DNA of 64,000 nt from an uncultured Paraburkholderia sp. (GTDB lineage Bacteria; Pseudomonadota; Gammaproteobacteria; Burkholderiales; Burkholderiaceae). Position 1 is the first letter of the stretch, and each line of letters starts with the position of its first letter. Of this stretch, positions 21,390 through 31,893 are shown in pieces. Location: assembly GCA_940746715.1 (NCBI GenBank), contig CALNWN010000005.1, positions 1 to 64,000 on the forward strand, given 5' to 3'. Both the position numbers and the translations under genes were made by a program. A model generated the notes under the pieces. That model saw only the letters and a program-made list of their open reading frames with translations, did no database searches and was not told the DNA's origin.

Positions 21390-21951
21390 ATGAATACCGT
21401 TACGCTGAAACCGTCGAAAGAAAAATCGCTGCTGCGCCGCCATCCGTGGATTTATGCAAACGCGATCGACCGGATTGACGGCCATCCCGCGCCGGGCGCA
21501 ACCGTGCTGGTGCGCGCGCACGACGGCCGGTTTCTCGCGCGCGCCGCCTACAGCCCGCATTCGCAGATCCGCGCGCGCGGCCTAGCTCGACGCGGACGCC
21601 TTCAAGACGCTCAGGCGTCTCTACGAAGAAGGCGAGCGTTTCGATCTGATCGTGCTCGATCCGCCCAAATTCGCGCCGTCGCGCGAACATGTGGACCGCG
21701 CGTCGCGCGCCTATAAAGATATCAACCTGACCGGGCTGAAGCTGCTGCGCCCGGGCGGTCTGCTGTTCACATACTCATGCTCGGGCGCGATCGACTCCGA
21801 GCTGTTTCAGAAAATCGTGGCGAGCGCCGCGGCGGACGCGCGCGTCGATGCGCGCATTCTGAAGCGCCTTGGCGCGGGGGTGGACCATCCGTTGCTGACA
21901 GCATTTCCGGAAGGCGAATATCTGAAGGGCCTCCTGTTGCAAATCGCCTGA
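21390..21951 (+). pseudogene. rlmI: 23S rRNA m5C1962 methyltransferase RlmI with large internal deletion
   Basis: The N-terminal 64 residues (MNTVTLKPSKEKSLLRRHPW, the PUA-like domain) and the C-terminal 120 or so (LIVLDPPKFAPSREH through GEYLKGLLLQIA) are typical of RlmI, normally near 396 aa. About 200 residues between them, including the SAM-binding start of the methyltransferase domain, are absent. The junction is at about 21580-21586 (gcggcctagctcgac), and the two parts are in different frames. The retained DPPKFAPS and YSCSGAI catalytic motifs cannot act without the missing region. This is a deletion or a collapsed assembly, not a point error. Confidence 0.85.
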
Positions 21952-22092
21952 TCGCCTATAACTTCACGGTTATTTCGCGCCGAAGCGCGCGCGGCGGCGG
22001 CTGCCGAATGCCGCCTGCCAGCGCCGCGTGGGCAGATATGTTTCAATAACCGGTGGACAGGCTGCGCGCCGCAAGGCTGCCGCGCCCGGCTA

Positions 22093-22125
22093 ATGCATAC
22101 CCTTCTTATGCATACGATTACGCAT
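22093..22125. promoter_or_regulatory. Candidate operator before the CobW-type gene
   Basis: The heptamer atgcata occurs at 22093-22099 and again at 22108-22114. The second copy forms an imperfect palindrome with tacgcat at 22119-22125 (7-bp arms, 4-bp spacer). It lies 28-60 nt upstream of the GTPase start. It does not match the Zur consensus I know, so the regulator is unassigned. Confidence 0.25.
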
Positions 22126-22152
22126 CGTTTCACGACTCAATAGGCGAACAAC

Positions 22153-23250
22153 ATGATTCCAGTCACCATCCTGACCGGCTTTCTCGGCAGCGGCAAAACC
22201 ACCCTGCTCAAGCGGATCCTGAACGAAAAGCACGGCATGAAGATCGCCGTGATCGAAAACGAGTTCGGCGAAGAAAACATCGACAACGACATCCTCGTGC
22301 AAGACACGGGCGAGCAGATTATCCAGATGAGCAACGGCTGCATCTGCTGCACGATCCGCGGCGACCTGTCGCGCGTGCTCGGCGATCTGGCCGCGCAGAA
22401 GCAGTCGGGCAAGCTGGACTTCGACCGCGTGGTGATCGAAACCACCGGTCTCGCGAATCCCGGCCCGGTCGCCCAGACCTTCTTCATGGACGACCAGATC
22501 GCCAACGAATTCCTGCTCGACGCGATCATCACGTTGGTCGACGCGAAGCACGCGAATCATCAACTGGATGAACACGAGGTCGTGCAGCGTCAGGTCGGTT
22601 TCGCCGACCGGCTTTTCATCACCAAGTCCGATCTCGTCGACGAACAGCAGCTCGCCGATCTGCGCCACCGCCTGCTGCACATGAATCCGAAGGCGGCGAT
22701 CAAGGTGGTCAACTTCGGCGAGGCGGACATCAAGGAAATCTTCGACCTGCGCGGCTTCAACCTGAACTCGAAGCTCGAGATCGACCCTGACTTTCTCGCC
22801 GAGGACGAACACGCGCACAGCCACGCTCATGCGCACGACGAGCACGGCCACACGCACGACCATGATCACGACCACGCGAATTGCGACCATGATCATGGCC
22901 ATTGCGACCACGAAGGTCATGACCACGGCCATCGTCATCACGCGCATCACGACGACAAGATCAAGTCGTTCGTGTACCGCAACGACCGTCCGTTCGATCC
23001 GAACAAGCTCGAAGATTTTCTCGGCGGCATTCTGCAGATCTACGGCGAGCGCCTGTTGCGCTACAAGGGCGTGCTGTATATGAAGGGCGTCGACCGCAAA
23101 GTCGTGTTTCAGGGCGTGCATCAGATGATGGGCAGCGACCTCGCGGCCAAATGGCAACCGGCCGAGAAAAAGACCAACAAGATGGTCTTTATCGGAATCG
23201 AATTGCCACAAGACCTGATTACCGACGGCCTCGACGCCTGTCTGGTCTGA
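22153..23250 (+). CDS. CobW/COG0523-family metal GTPase with His-rich loop
   Basis: This is a G3E-family GTPase, a putative metallochaperone (zinc in most studied bacterial relatives), 365 aa. Walker A GFLGSGKTT is at residues 8-16. The metal-binding CICC motif of the family is at about 65-68, and the GTP-specificity motif TKSD at about 158-161. From 218 to 275 there is a His/Asp-rich segment with about 25 histidines, followed by the CobW C-terminal domain. Such loops bind Zn, Ni or Co. It is monocistronic with no cobalamin gene nearby, so a zinc-homeostasis role is more likely than B12 synthesis. Confidence 0.85.
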   Translation: MIPVTILTGFLGSGKTTLLKRILNEKHGMKIAVIENEFGEENIDNDILVQDTGEQIIQMSNGCICCTIRGDLSRVLGDLAAQKQSGKLDFDRVVIETTGLANPGPVAQTFFMDDQIANEFLLDAIITLVDAKHANHQLDEHEVVQRQVGFADRLFITKSDLVDEQQLADLRHRLLHMNPKAAIKVVNFGEADIKEIFDLRGFNLNSKLEIDPDFLAEDEHAHSHAHAHDEHGHTHDHDHDHANCDHDHGHCDHEGHDHGHRHHAHHDDKIKSFVYRNDRPFDPNKLEDFLGGILQIYGERLLRYKGVLYMKGVDRKVVFQGVHQMMGSDLAAKWQPAEKKTNKMVFIGIELPQDLITDGLDACLV

Positions 23251-23511
23251 GCGCCGCTGCGCCGAAATCATCCGGCGGTACGCCAATGGTCTGTGAAAAG
23301 GTGCGGCGGCTGGTGCGGCTAAGTGCGGCTGCAATTGGAGTTGCAAGGACGCCGCCGCGGCAAAACCGCCGCCGCGAAATGTGCGGTGGCGCACACGTAT
23401 GAAAAACGCGTGAAAACCCTGCTGTATTAGTGCGCGCCTAACCATCGCTTTTTGACCGTTCGCGCGTTATATTTTCGGGATACCGGTGCGCCACAGAGGG
23501 ATTTCCACCGG

Positions 23512-23542
23512 TTGCGGCGCCCGATTGCGATTCAGTTACAAT
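23512..23542 (+). promoter_or_regulatory. Candidate sigma-70 promoter for dksA
   Basis: A -35-like ttgcgg (23512-23517) and a -10 tacaat (23537-23542) are separated by 19 nt, somewhat long. Transcription from here would give a leader of about 350 nt before dksA. In the 650-base gap 23251-23902 this is the only feature I can point to; the early part is GC-rich simple sequence left over from the CobW 3' flank. Confidence 0.35.
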
Positions 23543-23902
23543 ACGTGCCCACTGGAGAATGAGAACGATTTGCCCGATCAGTGCGCGGTCATTACATATT
23601 GCGCGCCGGGCCTGAAGCGGCGCCGGAAAATCTTATCCGGGAACTCGCCGACAATGCCCGTAGCAGCCAGAGGAGACTCGCTGCCCCGGAGCAAATACCT
23701 CAGGAGCATTTGAGAACCGGTTTCCAGAGGAGTTCGGCCCCGCATTGGCGTTGCGACGCCCGAGGCGGGCGTGAGGCGCTTCGGCGTCACGACAAGCATC
23801 GTCCGTGCCAGCCTTGTGCCGCGCGCCCCAGGCGCCTTGCGGGCAATACGAAAGTGCGGGCACTATGTAAGAGTTTTGCCTCACATTGAAGAAGTAAGCC
23901 AG

Positions 23903-24322
23903 ATGACGACGAAACGACTCTTGACCGAAGCCGAAATCCTGAAGATGAGCGACAAGGATTACATGAATGAGGATCAGCTCGCTTTCTTCAAGAACAAGCT
24001 CGAACAGCTGCAGGCGGACATTCTCCGCAATGCCGGCCAGACGACCGAGAACCTGCGCGAAACGGTAATCGTGCCGGACCCGGCCGACCGCGCAACGATC
24101 GAGGAAGAGCATGCCCTCGAGCTGCGCACGCGCGACCGCGAGCGCAAGCTGCTGAAGAAGGTGCAGCAGTCCATCGCGCGCATCGACTCGGGCGAGTACG
24201 GCTGGTGCGAGGAAACAGGTGAGCCGATCGGCATTCCGCGTCTGCTCGCGCGGCCCACGGCCACGCTGTCGCTCGAGGCGCAGGAGCGCCGCGAACTGCG
24301 CCAGAAGCTGTTCGGCGACTGA
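23903..24322 (+). CDS. dksA: RNA polymerase-binding transcription factor DksA
   Basis: DksA binds the RNA polymerase secondary channel and acts with ppGpp in the stringent response. It is 139 aa. The coiled-coil region is at about 30-105, with the tip DPADRATIEEE. The C-terminal zinc-finger region has a single cysteine (YGWCEETGEPIGIPRL) in place of the four of Escherichia coli DksA, so it should not bind zinc there. The downstream ARPTATLSLEAQERRE lacks the other pair. I believe this cysteine-poor form is usual for this family of bacteria. The ATG at 23903 follows agtaagccag. A strong terminator follows. Confidence 0.92.
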   Translation: MTTKRLLTEAEILKMSDKDYMNEDQLAFFKNKLEQLQADILRNAGQTTENLRETVIVPDPADRATIEEEHALELRTRDRERKLLKKVQQSIARIDSGEYGWCEETGEPIGIPRLLARPTATLSLEAQERRELRQKLFGD

Positions 24323-24374
24323 ACGCCGGCGGCGCGGCTTCGGCGCCGTGCCCACAAACGCTGCTTCGTCGAGA

Positions 24375-24406
24375 GGCGCACGGTGATCCGTGCGCCTTTT
24401 TTCTTT
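24375..24406 (+). terminator. Intrinsic terminator of dksA
   Basis: A perfect 9-bp stem ggcgcacgg/ccgtgcgcc with tetraloop tgat is followed by a T-rich tract (ttttttctttt). It lies 53 nt beyond the dksA stop. Confidence 0.92.
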
Positions 24407-24428
24407 TGTCCTATGCCGTTTGCCGGCT

Positions 24429-24455
24429 CTTGATATGCCCGCGCGCGCCCTAAAA
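24429..24455 (+). promoter_or_regulatory. Candidate sigma-32 heat-shock promoter for hslVU
   Basis: The sequence reads cttgat, 13 nt, ccctaaaa. The sigma-32 consensus is CTTGAA, 13-15 nt, CCCCATNT. Placement about 130 nt upstream of hslV, directly after the dksA terminator, suits the heat-shock control known for hslVU in other bacteria. Confidence 0.45.
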
Positions 24456-24586
24456 TAATTCCGACATGCGCTGCACGAGCGCGGGAGGCGGCTCACTCTT
24501 CGCGTCGCGCGCCGTCCGCTTCCAGGCATTCATGCGGTCGCGCATCGCGCTGCCGCGTCCTACCCGCTTTGCAAAGAGGAACGCAT

Positions 24587-25123
24587 ATGGAGCAATTTCA
24601 CGGCACGACGATCGTCTCCGTGCGCCGCGGCGACAAAGTCGCGCTCGGCGGCGACGGCCAGGTGACGCTCGGCAACATCGTCATGAAAGGCGGTGCGAAG
24701 AAGGTCAGGCGCATTTACAACGGCAAGGTTCTGGTGGGCTTCGCGGGCGGTACGGCGGACGCCTTTTCGCTGCTCGACCGCTTCGAGGCGAAGCTGGAAA
24801 AGCATCAGGGCAATCTCACGCGCGCCGCGATAGAGCTCGCAAAAGACTGGCGCACGGACCGCATGCTGCGCCGTCTCGAAGCCATGCTGATCACGGCAGA
24901 CGCGACCACCACGCTCGTCATCACCGGTAACGGCGACGTGCTGGATCCCGAAGGCGGCATTTGCGCGATCGGTTCCGGCGGCGCCTATGCGCAGGCGGCC
25001 GCCAAGGCCCTCGCGGACAACACGCAGTTGTCGCCGCGCGAAATCGTGGAGAAGTCGCTGGAAATTGCCGGCGACATGTGCATCTACACCAACCACAACC
25101 GCGTCATCGAGACGATCGAGTAA
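24587..25123 (+). CDS. hslV: ATP-dependent protease subunit HslV
   Basis: This is the proteolytic dodecamer of the HslVU (ClpYQ) protease, an N-terminal threonine hydrolase. It is 178 aa. The start [14 protein letters not shown] at 24587 follows agaggaacgcat. The catalytic Thr is exposed after removal of the short propeptide (TTIVSVRRG). [10 protein letters not shown] and the [11 protein letters not shown] loop are conserved. It is coupled to hslU 9 nt downstream and lies under the candidate heat-shock promoter. Confidence 0.95.
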   Translation: MEQFHGTTIVSVRRGDKVALGGDGQVTLGNIVMKGGAKKVRRIYNGKVLVGFAGGTADAFSLLDRFEAKLEKHQGNLTRAAIELAKDWRTDRMLRRLEAMLITADATTTLVITGNGDVLDPEGGICAIGSGGAYAQAAAKALADNTQLSPREIVEKSLEIAGDMCIYTNHNRVIETIE

Positions 25124-25132
25124 GGACTCACG

Positions 25133-26478
25133 ATGAGCACCATGACCCCAGCCGAGATCGTCTCGGAACTCGACAAACACATCATCGGCCAAGGCCGCGC
25201 GAAGAAAGCGGTTGCCGTGGCGCTGCGCAACAGCTGGCGCCGCCAACAGGTCGAAGAGCCGCTGCGCCAGGAAATCACGCCGAAAAACATTCTGATGATC
25301 GGACCGACCGGCGTCGGCAAGACCGAAATCGCGCGGCGCCTCGCCAAGCTCGCGGACGCGCCGTTCATCAAGATCGAGGCCACTAAATTCACCGAAGTGG
25401 GCTACGTCGGTCGCGACGTCGACAGCATCGTGCGCGATCTGATCGAAATTTCGGTCAAGCAGACGCGCGAATCGGAAATGCGCAAAGTGCGGACCAAAGC
25501 CGAAGATCAGGCCGAAGACCGCATTCTCGACATTCTGCTGCCCACCGCGCGTCCGGTCGGTTTTGGCTCGAGTTCGAGCACCGCGGATACCGCCGACGAA
25601 GGCAGCACCACGCGCCAGACGTTCCGTAAGCGTCTGCGCGAAGGCCTTCTCGACGACAAGGAAATCGAGCTCGACGTCGAGCAGCCGCAAGTCGGCATGG
25701 ACATCATGGGGCCGCCGGGCATGGAAGACATGACCGAGCAGATCCGCTCTATGTTCGCCAACATCGGCGGCGGCAAGAAAACGCGTCGCAAGATGAAGAT
25801 GAAGGAGGCGCTCAAGGTGCTCACCGACGAAGAAGCCGGCAAGATGCTGAACGACGAAGAGGTGAAGACCAAGGCGGTGCAGAACGTCGAGCAGAACGGC
25901 ATTGTGTCCCTCGACGAAATCGACAAGATCGCCTCGCGCAGCGAAGCCGGCGGCGGCGAAGTGTCCTGTCAAGGCGTGCAGCGCGATCTGCTGCCGCTCG
26001 TGGAAGGCACCACGATCAACACCAAGTACGGCATGGTGAAGACGGATCACATTCTGTTCATCGCGAGCGGCGCTTTTCATCTTGCCAAGCCGAGCGATCT
26101 GATTCCCGAGCTGCAAGGCCGCTTTCCGATCCGCGTGGAACTGGATTGGCTGTCGGTGAAAGACTTCGAGTCGATCCTCGTGTCGACGGACGCGAGCCTC
26201 GTCAAGCAATACAGGCATTGCTCGCAACCGAAGACGTGCACCTCGAATTCGCGGACGACGGTATTCGCCGCCTGGCGGAAATTGCTTATTCGGTGAACGA
26301 AAAGACTGAAAACATCGGCGCGCGGCGTCTCTATACAGTCATCGAAAAGCTGCTGGAGGAAGTCTCGTTTTCCGCCGGCAATCATTCCGGCAAGACGGTG
26401 CAGATCGACGCAGCGTATGTGGATCGCGCACTGAACGAAGTAGCCGAAGACGAAGATCTGTCGCGATACGTGTTGTAA
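25133..26478 (+). pseudogene. hslU: ATP-dependent protease ATPase subunit HslU (one frameshift)
   Basis: This AAA+ unfoldase of HslVU is 448 aa when repaired, the normal length. Walker [10 protein letters not shown] (about residues 60-68), the intermediate domain with its [11 protein letters not shown] region, Walker [10 protein letters not shown] and the C-terminal sensor-2 region [18 protein letters not shown] are all present. The frame breaks at about 26210-26213: gtcaagcaatacaggca needs one extra base (family sequence reads [13 protein letters not shown]). As written the protein would end at 26296 without sensor 2 or the C-terminal tail that activates HslV. A single-base sequencing error is the likeliest cause. 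Confidence 0.9.
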
Positions 26479-26501
26479 TCTGGAGCCTGAACGGCGAAGC
26501 A

Positions 26502-26540
26502 AAAACGGGCTGCTTTTAAAAGAGCAGCCCGTTTTGTTTT
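26502..26540. terminator. Intrinsic terminator, probably bidirectional
   Basis: A perfect 13-bp stem aaaacgggctgct/agcagcccgtttt, loop tttaaaag, is followed by gttttg on the plus strand. The A-run on the left gives a U-tract for leftward transcripts. It separates hslU from the convergent regBA operon. Confidence 0.9.
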
Positions 26541-26638
26541 GCCTTTTGTTTTGCGTTGTGTTTGGCCATGCAACGCGCCGCGCCCGCCAGAACCGCTTGC
26601 AATCCGATTCCGGAGAAAGGCAAAAACAAACCCGCCGC

Positions 26639-27181
26639 CTACTGCTTGACCGGCCGCTTCGCGAGCTTGCGCTGCAAGGTCCGGCGATGCATGTTCAACG
26701 CGCGCGCCGTGGCCGAAATATTGCCGCCGTGTTCGGCCAGCACGCGTTGAATGTGCTCCCACTCGAGACGCGCAACGGAAAGCGGCGTGGGATGTTCGAT
26801 CGCCTCTTCGGCCTGCAACGCACTCGCCTCGCTTTGCAGTGCAGACAAGATCGTTTCGACGTTGGCGGGCTTTGCCAGATAGTTGTCCGCACCGTCTTTG
26901 ACCGCCTGTACCGCGGTGGCGATGCTCGCATAGCCCGTCAGCACCAGCATGCGCGCGTCGGGTTGCAGGTCGCGCAACGGCGCGACGAGCGTGAGGCCGG
27001 AGTCGTTGCCAAGATGCAGGTCGACGGTGATCTGGCTGAATTTCTGCTGGTTGGCCAGCCTGATGGCCTCGTCCGCGTTGTGCGCTTCGCTCACCGTGAA
27101 GCCGCGCCGCGTGAAACCGCGCGCGAGGATGCCGGAGAACACCTCGTCGTCGTCGATCACCAGAAAATTCATTTCGCTCAT
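26639..27181 (-). CDS. regA: RegA/ActR-family response regulator
   Basis: This is a two-domain response regulator, 180 aa. The receiver domain is residues 1-120, with the acidic pocket IDDDE, phospho-acceptor D54 (ITVDLHL) and the conserved Lys in YLAKPAN. A proline-containing linker leads to a Fis-type helix-turn-helix (NISATARALNMHRRTLQRKL). Length and architecture match RegA/PrrA/ActR/RoxR, global redox regulators. Its ATG overlaps the stop of the kinase gene by 4 nt (ATGA), so the pair is translationally coupled. Targets cannot be inferred from this window. Confidence 0.88.
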   Translation of the reverse strand: MSEMNFLVIDDDEVFSGILARGFTRRGFTVSEAHNADEAIRLANQQKFSQITVDLHLGNDSGLTLVAPLRDLQPDARMLVLTGYASIATAVQAVKDGADNYLAKPANVETILSALQSEASALQAEEAIEHPTPLSVARLEWEHIQRVLAEHGGNISATARALNMHRRTLQRKLAKRPVKQ

Positions 27182-28488
27182 GCCTGTTTCTCCGTATTGG
27201 ATGGCGCGGCGCCTTGACGGCCCGGACCGGAAATTTTGCGCTCGGTGAGCGGCAGCCGCAAAACCGCGCGCGTACCGCGGGGCCTGGTTGGACTGACGTC
27301 CGTCAATTCGATGGACCCTTTCAGACGCGCCGCCGCCGAAAACGCCAGATACAGACCGACGCCGTGCCCGCCCTGCGTGCTCTCCACGGGCATGGTTCCG
27401 AGCGAGCCGCGCAGCGCAGCCGGAATGCCTGAACCCGCGTCGCAGACTTCCAGTTCGATCTGGTCGCCGCGCGCCGCCAACCTGCACGACAGCGTGACGT
27501 GATCGCGGCTCGCGCGCGCTGCGTTGTCGAGCAGAATCGTCAGAATCTGGCTGACGGCTACCGTGTCGTCAAGGCTGACATCCGCGGGCGGAGCGCCGAG
27601 CCGCTCGAACTTCACATGCGGATGGCGCAAGCGCCATTGCTCGGCGAACGATTCGAGCCACTCGTCCACCGGCTGACGTTGGGAGCTGGTCGTTGCGCGG
27701 CTACGCAACCTAGCGAGCGCCGACGTGCACAAGCTCATCTGTTGCTCGAGCAGTTCGAGATCGGCGCTGTACGGCGCGAGCCCCTTGTCGGTGCGCGCCG
27801 CGTCGCGGAGTTCTTCGGACAGCATCGCAATTGTAGACAGAGGCGTACCGATTTCGTGAGCGACGGTGGCGGCCTGGACGCCCAGCGCGACCGCGCGTTC
27901 GTCCTGGAGCAAGCGCTGCTGCGCTTCCCCGAGCGCTGCGTCACGTAGCCGCAGGGCTCGCGACATGCGCGCGACGAACCACGCGATCAGCCCGACGCTC
28001 ACCATGAAGTTCACCCACATGCCGGCGCGGTAGTAGTCGAACAGGTTCGCGGGATTGTCGAGATTCAATGGCACCGAATCGAAGCCGAGCACGGCGTAGC
28101 AGGCCACGGCAAACGCGGCGAGCCAGGCCATGAGCTGCCACGGCAGGACGGCCGCCGCAATCGCGAGCGACGGCAGATACAGCGACACAAACGGATTCGT
28201 GGTGCCGCCGGACAGAAACAGCAACGCCGACAATGCGCCGAGATCGACCCAGATCTGGCCGAACAACTCCATATTCGACTCGGGCCGCTGCTGCGCGACG
28301 CGCCACCATGTGAGCCCGTTGAAAATCACCTCGAGCGCGATGACGAGCAGCATGGCCGGCAACGGCAAATGCACGCCGATAAAGATCTGCACGAACGCGA
28401 TAGTCAACAGCTGCCCGATGATCGCGAGGCTGCGCAGCCAGAACAGATGGCCGAGATTGACGCGACCGATGTTAATTATACGATGCAT
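27178..28488 (-). CDS. regB: RegB/PrrB-family redox sensor histidine kinase
   Basis: This membrane sensor kinase is 436 aa. About six membrane segments occupy residues 15-175. The quinone-binding motif of RegB, GGTTNPF, is at 94-100. The phosphorylated His is H211 in VAHEIGTPLSTIAML. A cysteine, C254, lies 43 residues further on (QMSLCTSALARLR). That is about where the redox-active Cys265 of Rhodobacter RegB sits relative to its His. The ATPase domain has DNAARASRD (N box), CDAGSGIP (G1) and GGHGVGLYLA (G2). It is transcribed with regA. These motifs support sensing of quinone or cellular redox state. Confidence 0.88.
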   Translation of the reverse strand: MHRIINIGRVNLGHLFWLRSLAIIGQLLTIAFVQIFIGVHLPLPAMLLVIALEVIFNGLTWWRVAQQRPESNMELFGQIWVDLGALSALLFLSGGTTNPFVSLYLPSLAIAAAVLPWQLMAWLAAFAVACYAVLGFDSVPLNLDNPANLFDYYRAGMWVNFMVSVGLIAWFVARMSRALRLRDAALGEAQQRLLQDERAVALGVQAATVAHEIGTPLSTIAMLSEELRDAARTDKGLAPYSADLELLEQQMSLCTSALARLRSRATTSSQRQPVDEWLESFAEQWRLRHPHVKFERLGAPPADVSLDDTVAVSQILTILLDNAARASRDHVTLSCRLAARGDQIELEVCDAGSGIPAALRGSLGTMPVESTQGGHGVGLYLAFSAAARLKGSIELTDVSPTRPRGTRAVLRLPLTERKISGPGRQGAAPSNTEKQA

Positions 28489-28593
28489 GACTTCAGTTTA
28501 CCCGTTCGGATGCTTCCGAATGATGCCGCCGCCGCGCGGCGCTACCATAGTCGCTTTGTCAGCGCGAGGCCGGTCGTTCGGCTGCAATCAACC

Positions 28594-30234
28594 ATGGTCA
28601 ACCCCGACATCTCGTCAGCTTTCCTTAACTTTATGCGGCAAGGTGCCGCGGCTCGCCGCAGCGGCGCGCGGGAGTTCGAGGCCGAGGCGCTTCGTGCTGC
28701 CGCACAGCTCCGTCCGCTCGACGACGAGTCGCTCGCCTCGCTCACGCACGCACGCACGCACGCGTTGATTGAACAGCAACGACATGGCGATGCAATAGAA
28801 CTGGCCGCCATTATTGCGCAACTCGACGAGCACAACGCCCATGCGCACTTCCGTCTCGGCTACGCATTGCAGATGGCGGGCCGGCACGGCGACGCCCTTG
28901 CCCCGTATCGACGCGCGCTCGCACTAAATCCGGCGCTGCCCTCGCTGCGCTGCAATCTCGCGGGCGCGCTTGCCTTCACCCATCACGGTCTGGACGAGCA
29001 GATCGCGCTGCTCGAAGAGGCGGTCGAACAGGATCCCGCCGACGGCAATGAGTGGATCAATCTCGCGGGCGCCTATCGCAAGAACATGGATTTGCCGCGC
29101 GCTCTGGAAGCCGGCGAGCGCGCCGTGATCTGCGCGCCGCTCAGCCCGCTTGCGCACAACAACTATGCGCTGACGCTACGGGAAGCGCAACGCTGGGACA
29201 CGGCGCTGCAAGCCGCGCAAACCGCCTGCGCGCTCGCGCCCGCCGACGCCTTCATGCGCTCCAATCTGGCCATGCTGCAACTCATGCGCGGCGATCATGC
29301 GAACGGCTGGCTCTCGCATGAAGCACGCTGGAGCGGCTCGGCGGAACTGCACGGCCATCGTCCGGCCCTGCCCGCGCCCACGTGGCGCGGAGAGCCGCTC
29401 GCCGGCAAGACGCTGCTCGTGTGGGGCGAGCAAGGCATGGGCGACGTGCTGCAGTTCAGCCGCTACATTCCGCTTGTGGCCGAGCGTGTGCATCGCGAAG
29501 GCGGCCGCCTTGCATGGAACTCGTTCCCGCAAATGGGCGCGCTGCTCGCGCGCAGCCTCGGCGGCCATGTCGATCATTATTCGGCGGGGGGCGTGGTCGA
29601 AACGCTGCCGTCGTTCGACTTCGAGATTCCACTGCTGAGCCTGCCGTTGATTCTCGGCACGCGCGAGGCGACCATTCCCGCTTCCACGCCCTATCTGCAC
29701 GCGGACGCTGGTGCCCTCGCGCGCTGGCGCGAGCGGCTCGCCGGCGAGCCGCGGCTGAAGGTCGGGCTCGCATGGACCGGCAGCCACGGACACCAACGCA
29801 ATCCGTTTCGCCGTGTCGGCTGGGAACGCTATGCGACGCACTTCGCCAACATGCGCAACGTGGCGTTCTACTCGTTGCAGCCAGGCGCGGGCGCGGAGGT
29901 CGCGGCAGCAAGCGCCGCCGGTCTGCCCATGAACGACTACACCGCCGAATTCGCAACTTTCGACGACACGGCCGCCTTTGTCGGCGCGCTCGATCTGGTC
30001 ATTACCGTTTGCACCTCGGTCGCGCATCTGAGCGTCGCGCTCGGGCAGCGCACCTAGGTGCTGCTCGACGTCAATCCGCATTGGGTGTGGCTCGTCGACC
30101 GACGCGACAACCCGTGGTACCCGAGCGCGACGCTGCACCGGCAACCGCGGTTCGGCGAGTGGGAGCCGGCGCTTGCGGAGCTCGCTCGCGATCTGGATGC
30201 GCTCGCGGCCCGGCACGCCGCCGCGCCGCGCTAG
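28594..30234 (+). pseudogene. TPR protein with glycosyltransferase-9-like C-terminus (internal stop)
   Basis: This is a tetratricopeptide-repeat protein. TPR units span residues 65-230 (for example AHAHFRLGYALQMAGRHGDALAPY). They are followed by a C-terminal domain (residues 260-545) with LLVWGEQGMGDVLQFSRYIP and VGLAWTGSHGHQRNPFR, resembling GT9/heptosyltransferase folds. The frame is stopped by TAG at 30055-30057 (QRT-stop-VLLDVNPHW). Family members have Trp at this place, so TGG to TAG is likely. Beyond the stop, 59 more residues in frame reach the natural TAG at 30232-30234. The start at the ATG at 28594 (MVNPDISSAF) is chosen because similarity begins there; the frame is open upstream. 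Confidence 0.75.
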
Positions 30235-30265
30235 CGTGGGTAGGCCTCAGCGCCCAGAAAACCGC

Positions 30266-30490
30266 TCACGGCGAACCTGCGCCGGGCTCAGGCTGAGCCG
30301 CCCGGGCGATTTCCGCGGCGAGGCACTGCGGGCACAGGCAACGGCCGGCCGGTTCCAGCCGGTCGCGCGGCAGCGCCGGCATCTGGCGGCACCAGCAGTC
30401 GAACGGCTCTTTTTGCATCGCGCAGTCGAACGCATTGCCGCAGCGCGGGCAACGCGCGCTGCCTTGTGAGCGGGAGGCGGACGGTTTCAT
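30266..30490 (-). CDS. Cysteine-rich CWC family protein
   Basis: This is a small (74 aa) cysteine-rich protein with two zinc-ribbon-like pairs: CPRCGNAFDC near the N-terminus and CLCPQC near residue 55, with the CWC signature in FDCWCRQMP. This is the pattern of the Cysteine_rich_CWC family, of unknown function. The start at 30490 (MKPSASRSQGSARC) is the ATG closest to the conserved part. It is divergent from argB. The last codons approach the 3' end of the TPR gene, with which it is convergent. Confidence 0.65.
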   Translation of the reverse strand: MKPSASRSQGSARCPRCGNAFDCAMQKEPFDCWCRQMPALPRDRLEPAGRCLCPQCLAAEIARAAQPEPGAGSP

Positions 30491-30555
30491 GACAGGCGGG
30501 CGTGCTCGCAGGACATCGACGAAGAAATGATGCCACGGCTCGCGTCCTACTGTGA

Positions 30556-31653
<1,098 letters not shown>

Positions 31654-31893
31654 TTGCTGCGGCCGACCGGCATATGAGGCGCGCCGCTGCAACGCCGCCT
31701 CGGGTGCCCGCCGCTTTTGCCGCCTCTTGCCCCGCCCCGTGGGCCGTGCGGCGTCTGCGCCGCGCCGGGTCGGGCGCCGGGTCCGTGTCGCGCCAGATCA
31801 GGCGCCCGGTTATGCCCCAGTCGCGACCCGTCCCATTCACAGCCCGGTAGCATGCTAATCGCGGCGCCCGGCGCCTGAACCGCCCTCTTTCCC

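Noticed and set aside
22153..23250. Cobalamin-synthesis role for the CobW-type GTPase
   Set aside because: There are no cob genes or B12 riboswitch around it. The His-rich loop and CxCC motif fit general metal handling better.
26200..26220. Programmed frameshift in hslU
   Set aside because: No slippery heptamer or downstream structure is seen, hslU is not known for recoding, and the lesion matches the other apparent single-base errors.
24560..26227. Minus-strand frame of 555 codons
   Set aside because: It is antisense to hslV/hslU, with His/Arg/Leu-rich composition typical of shadows.
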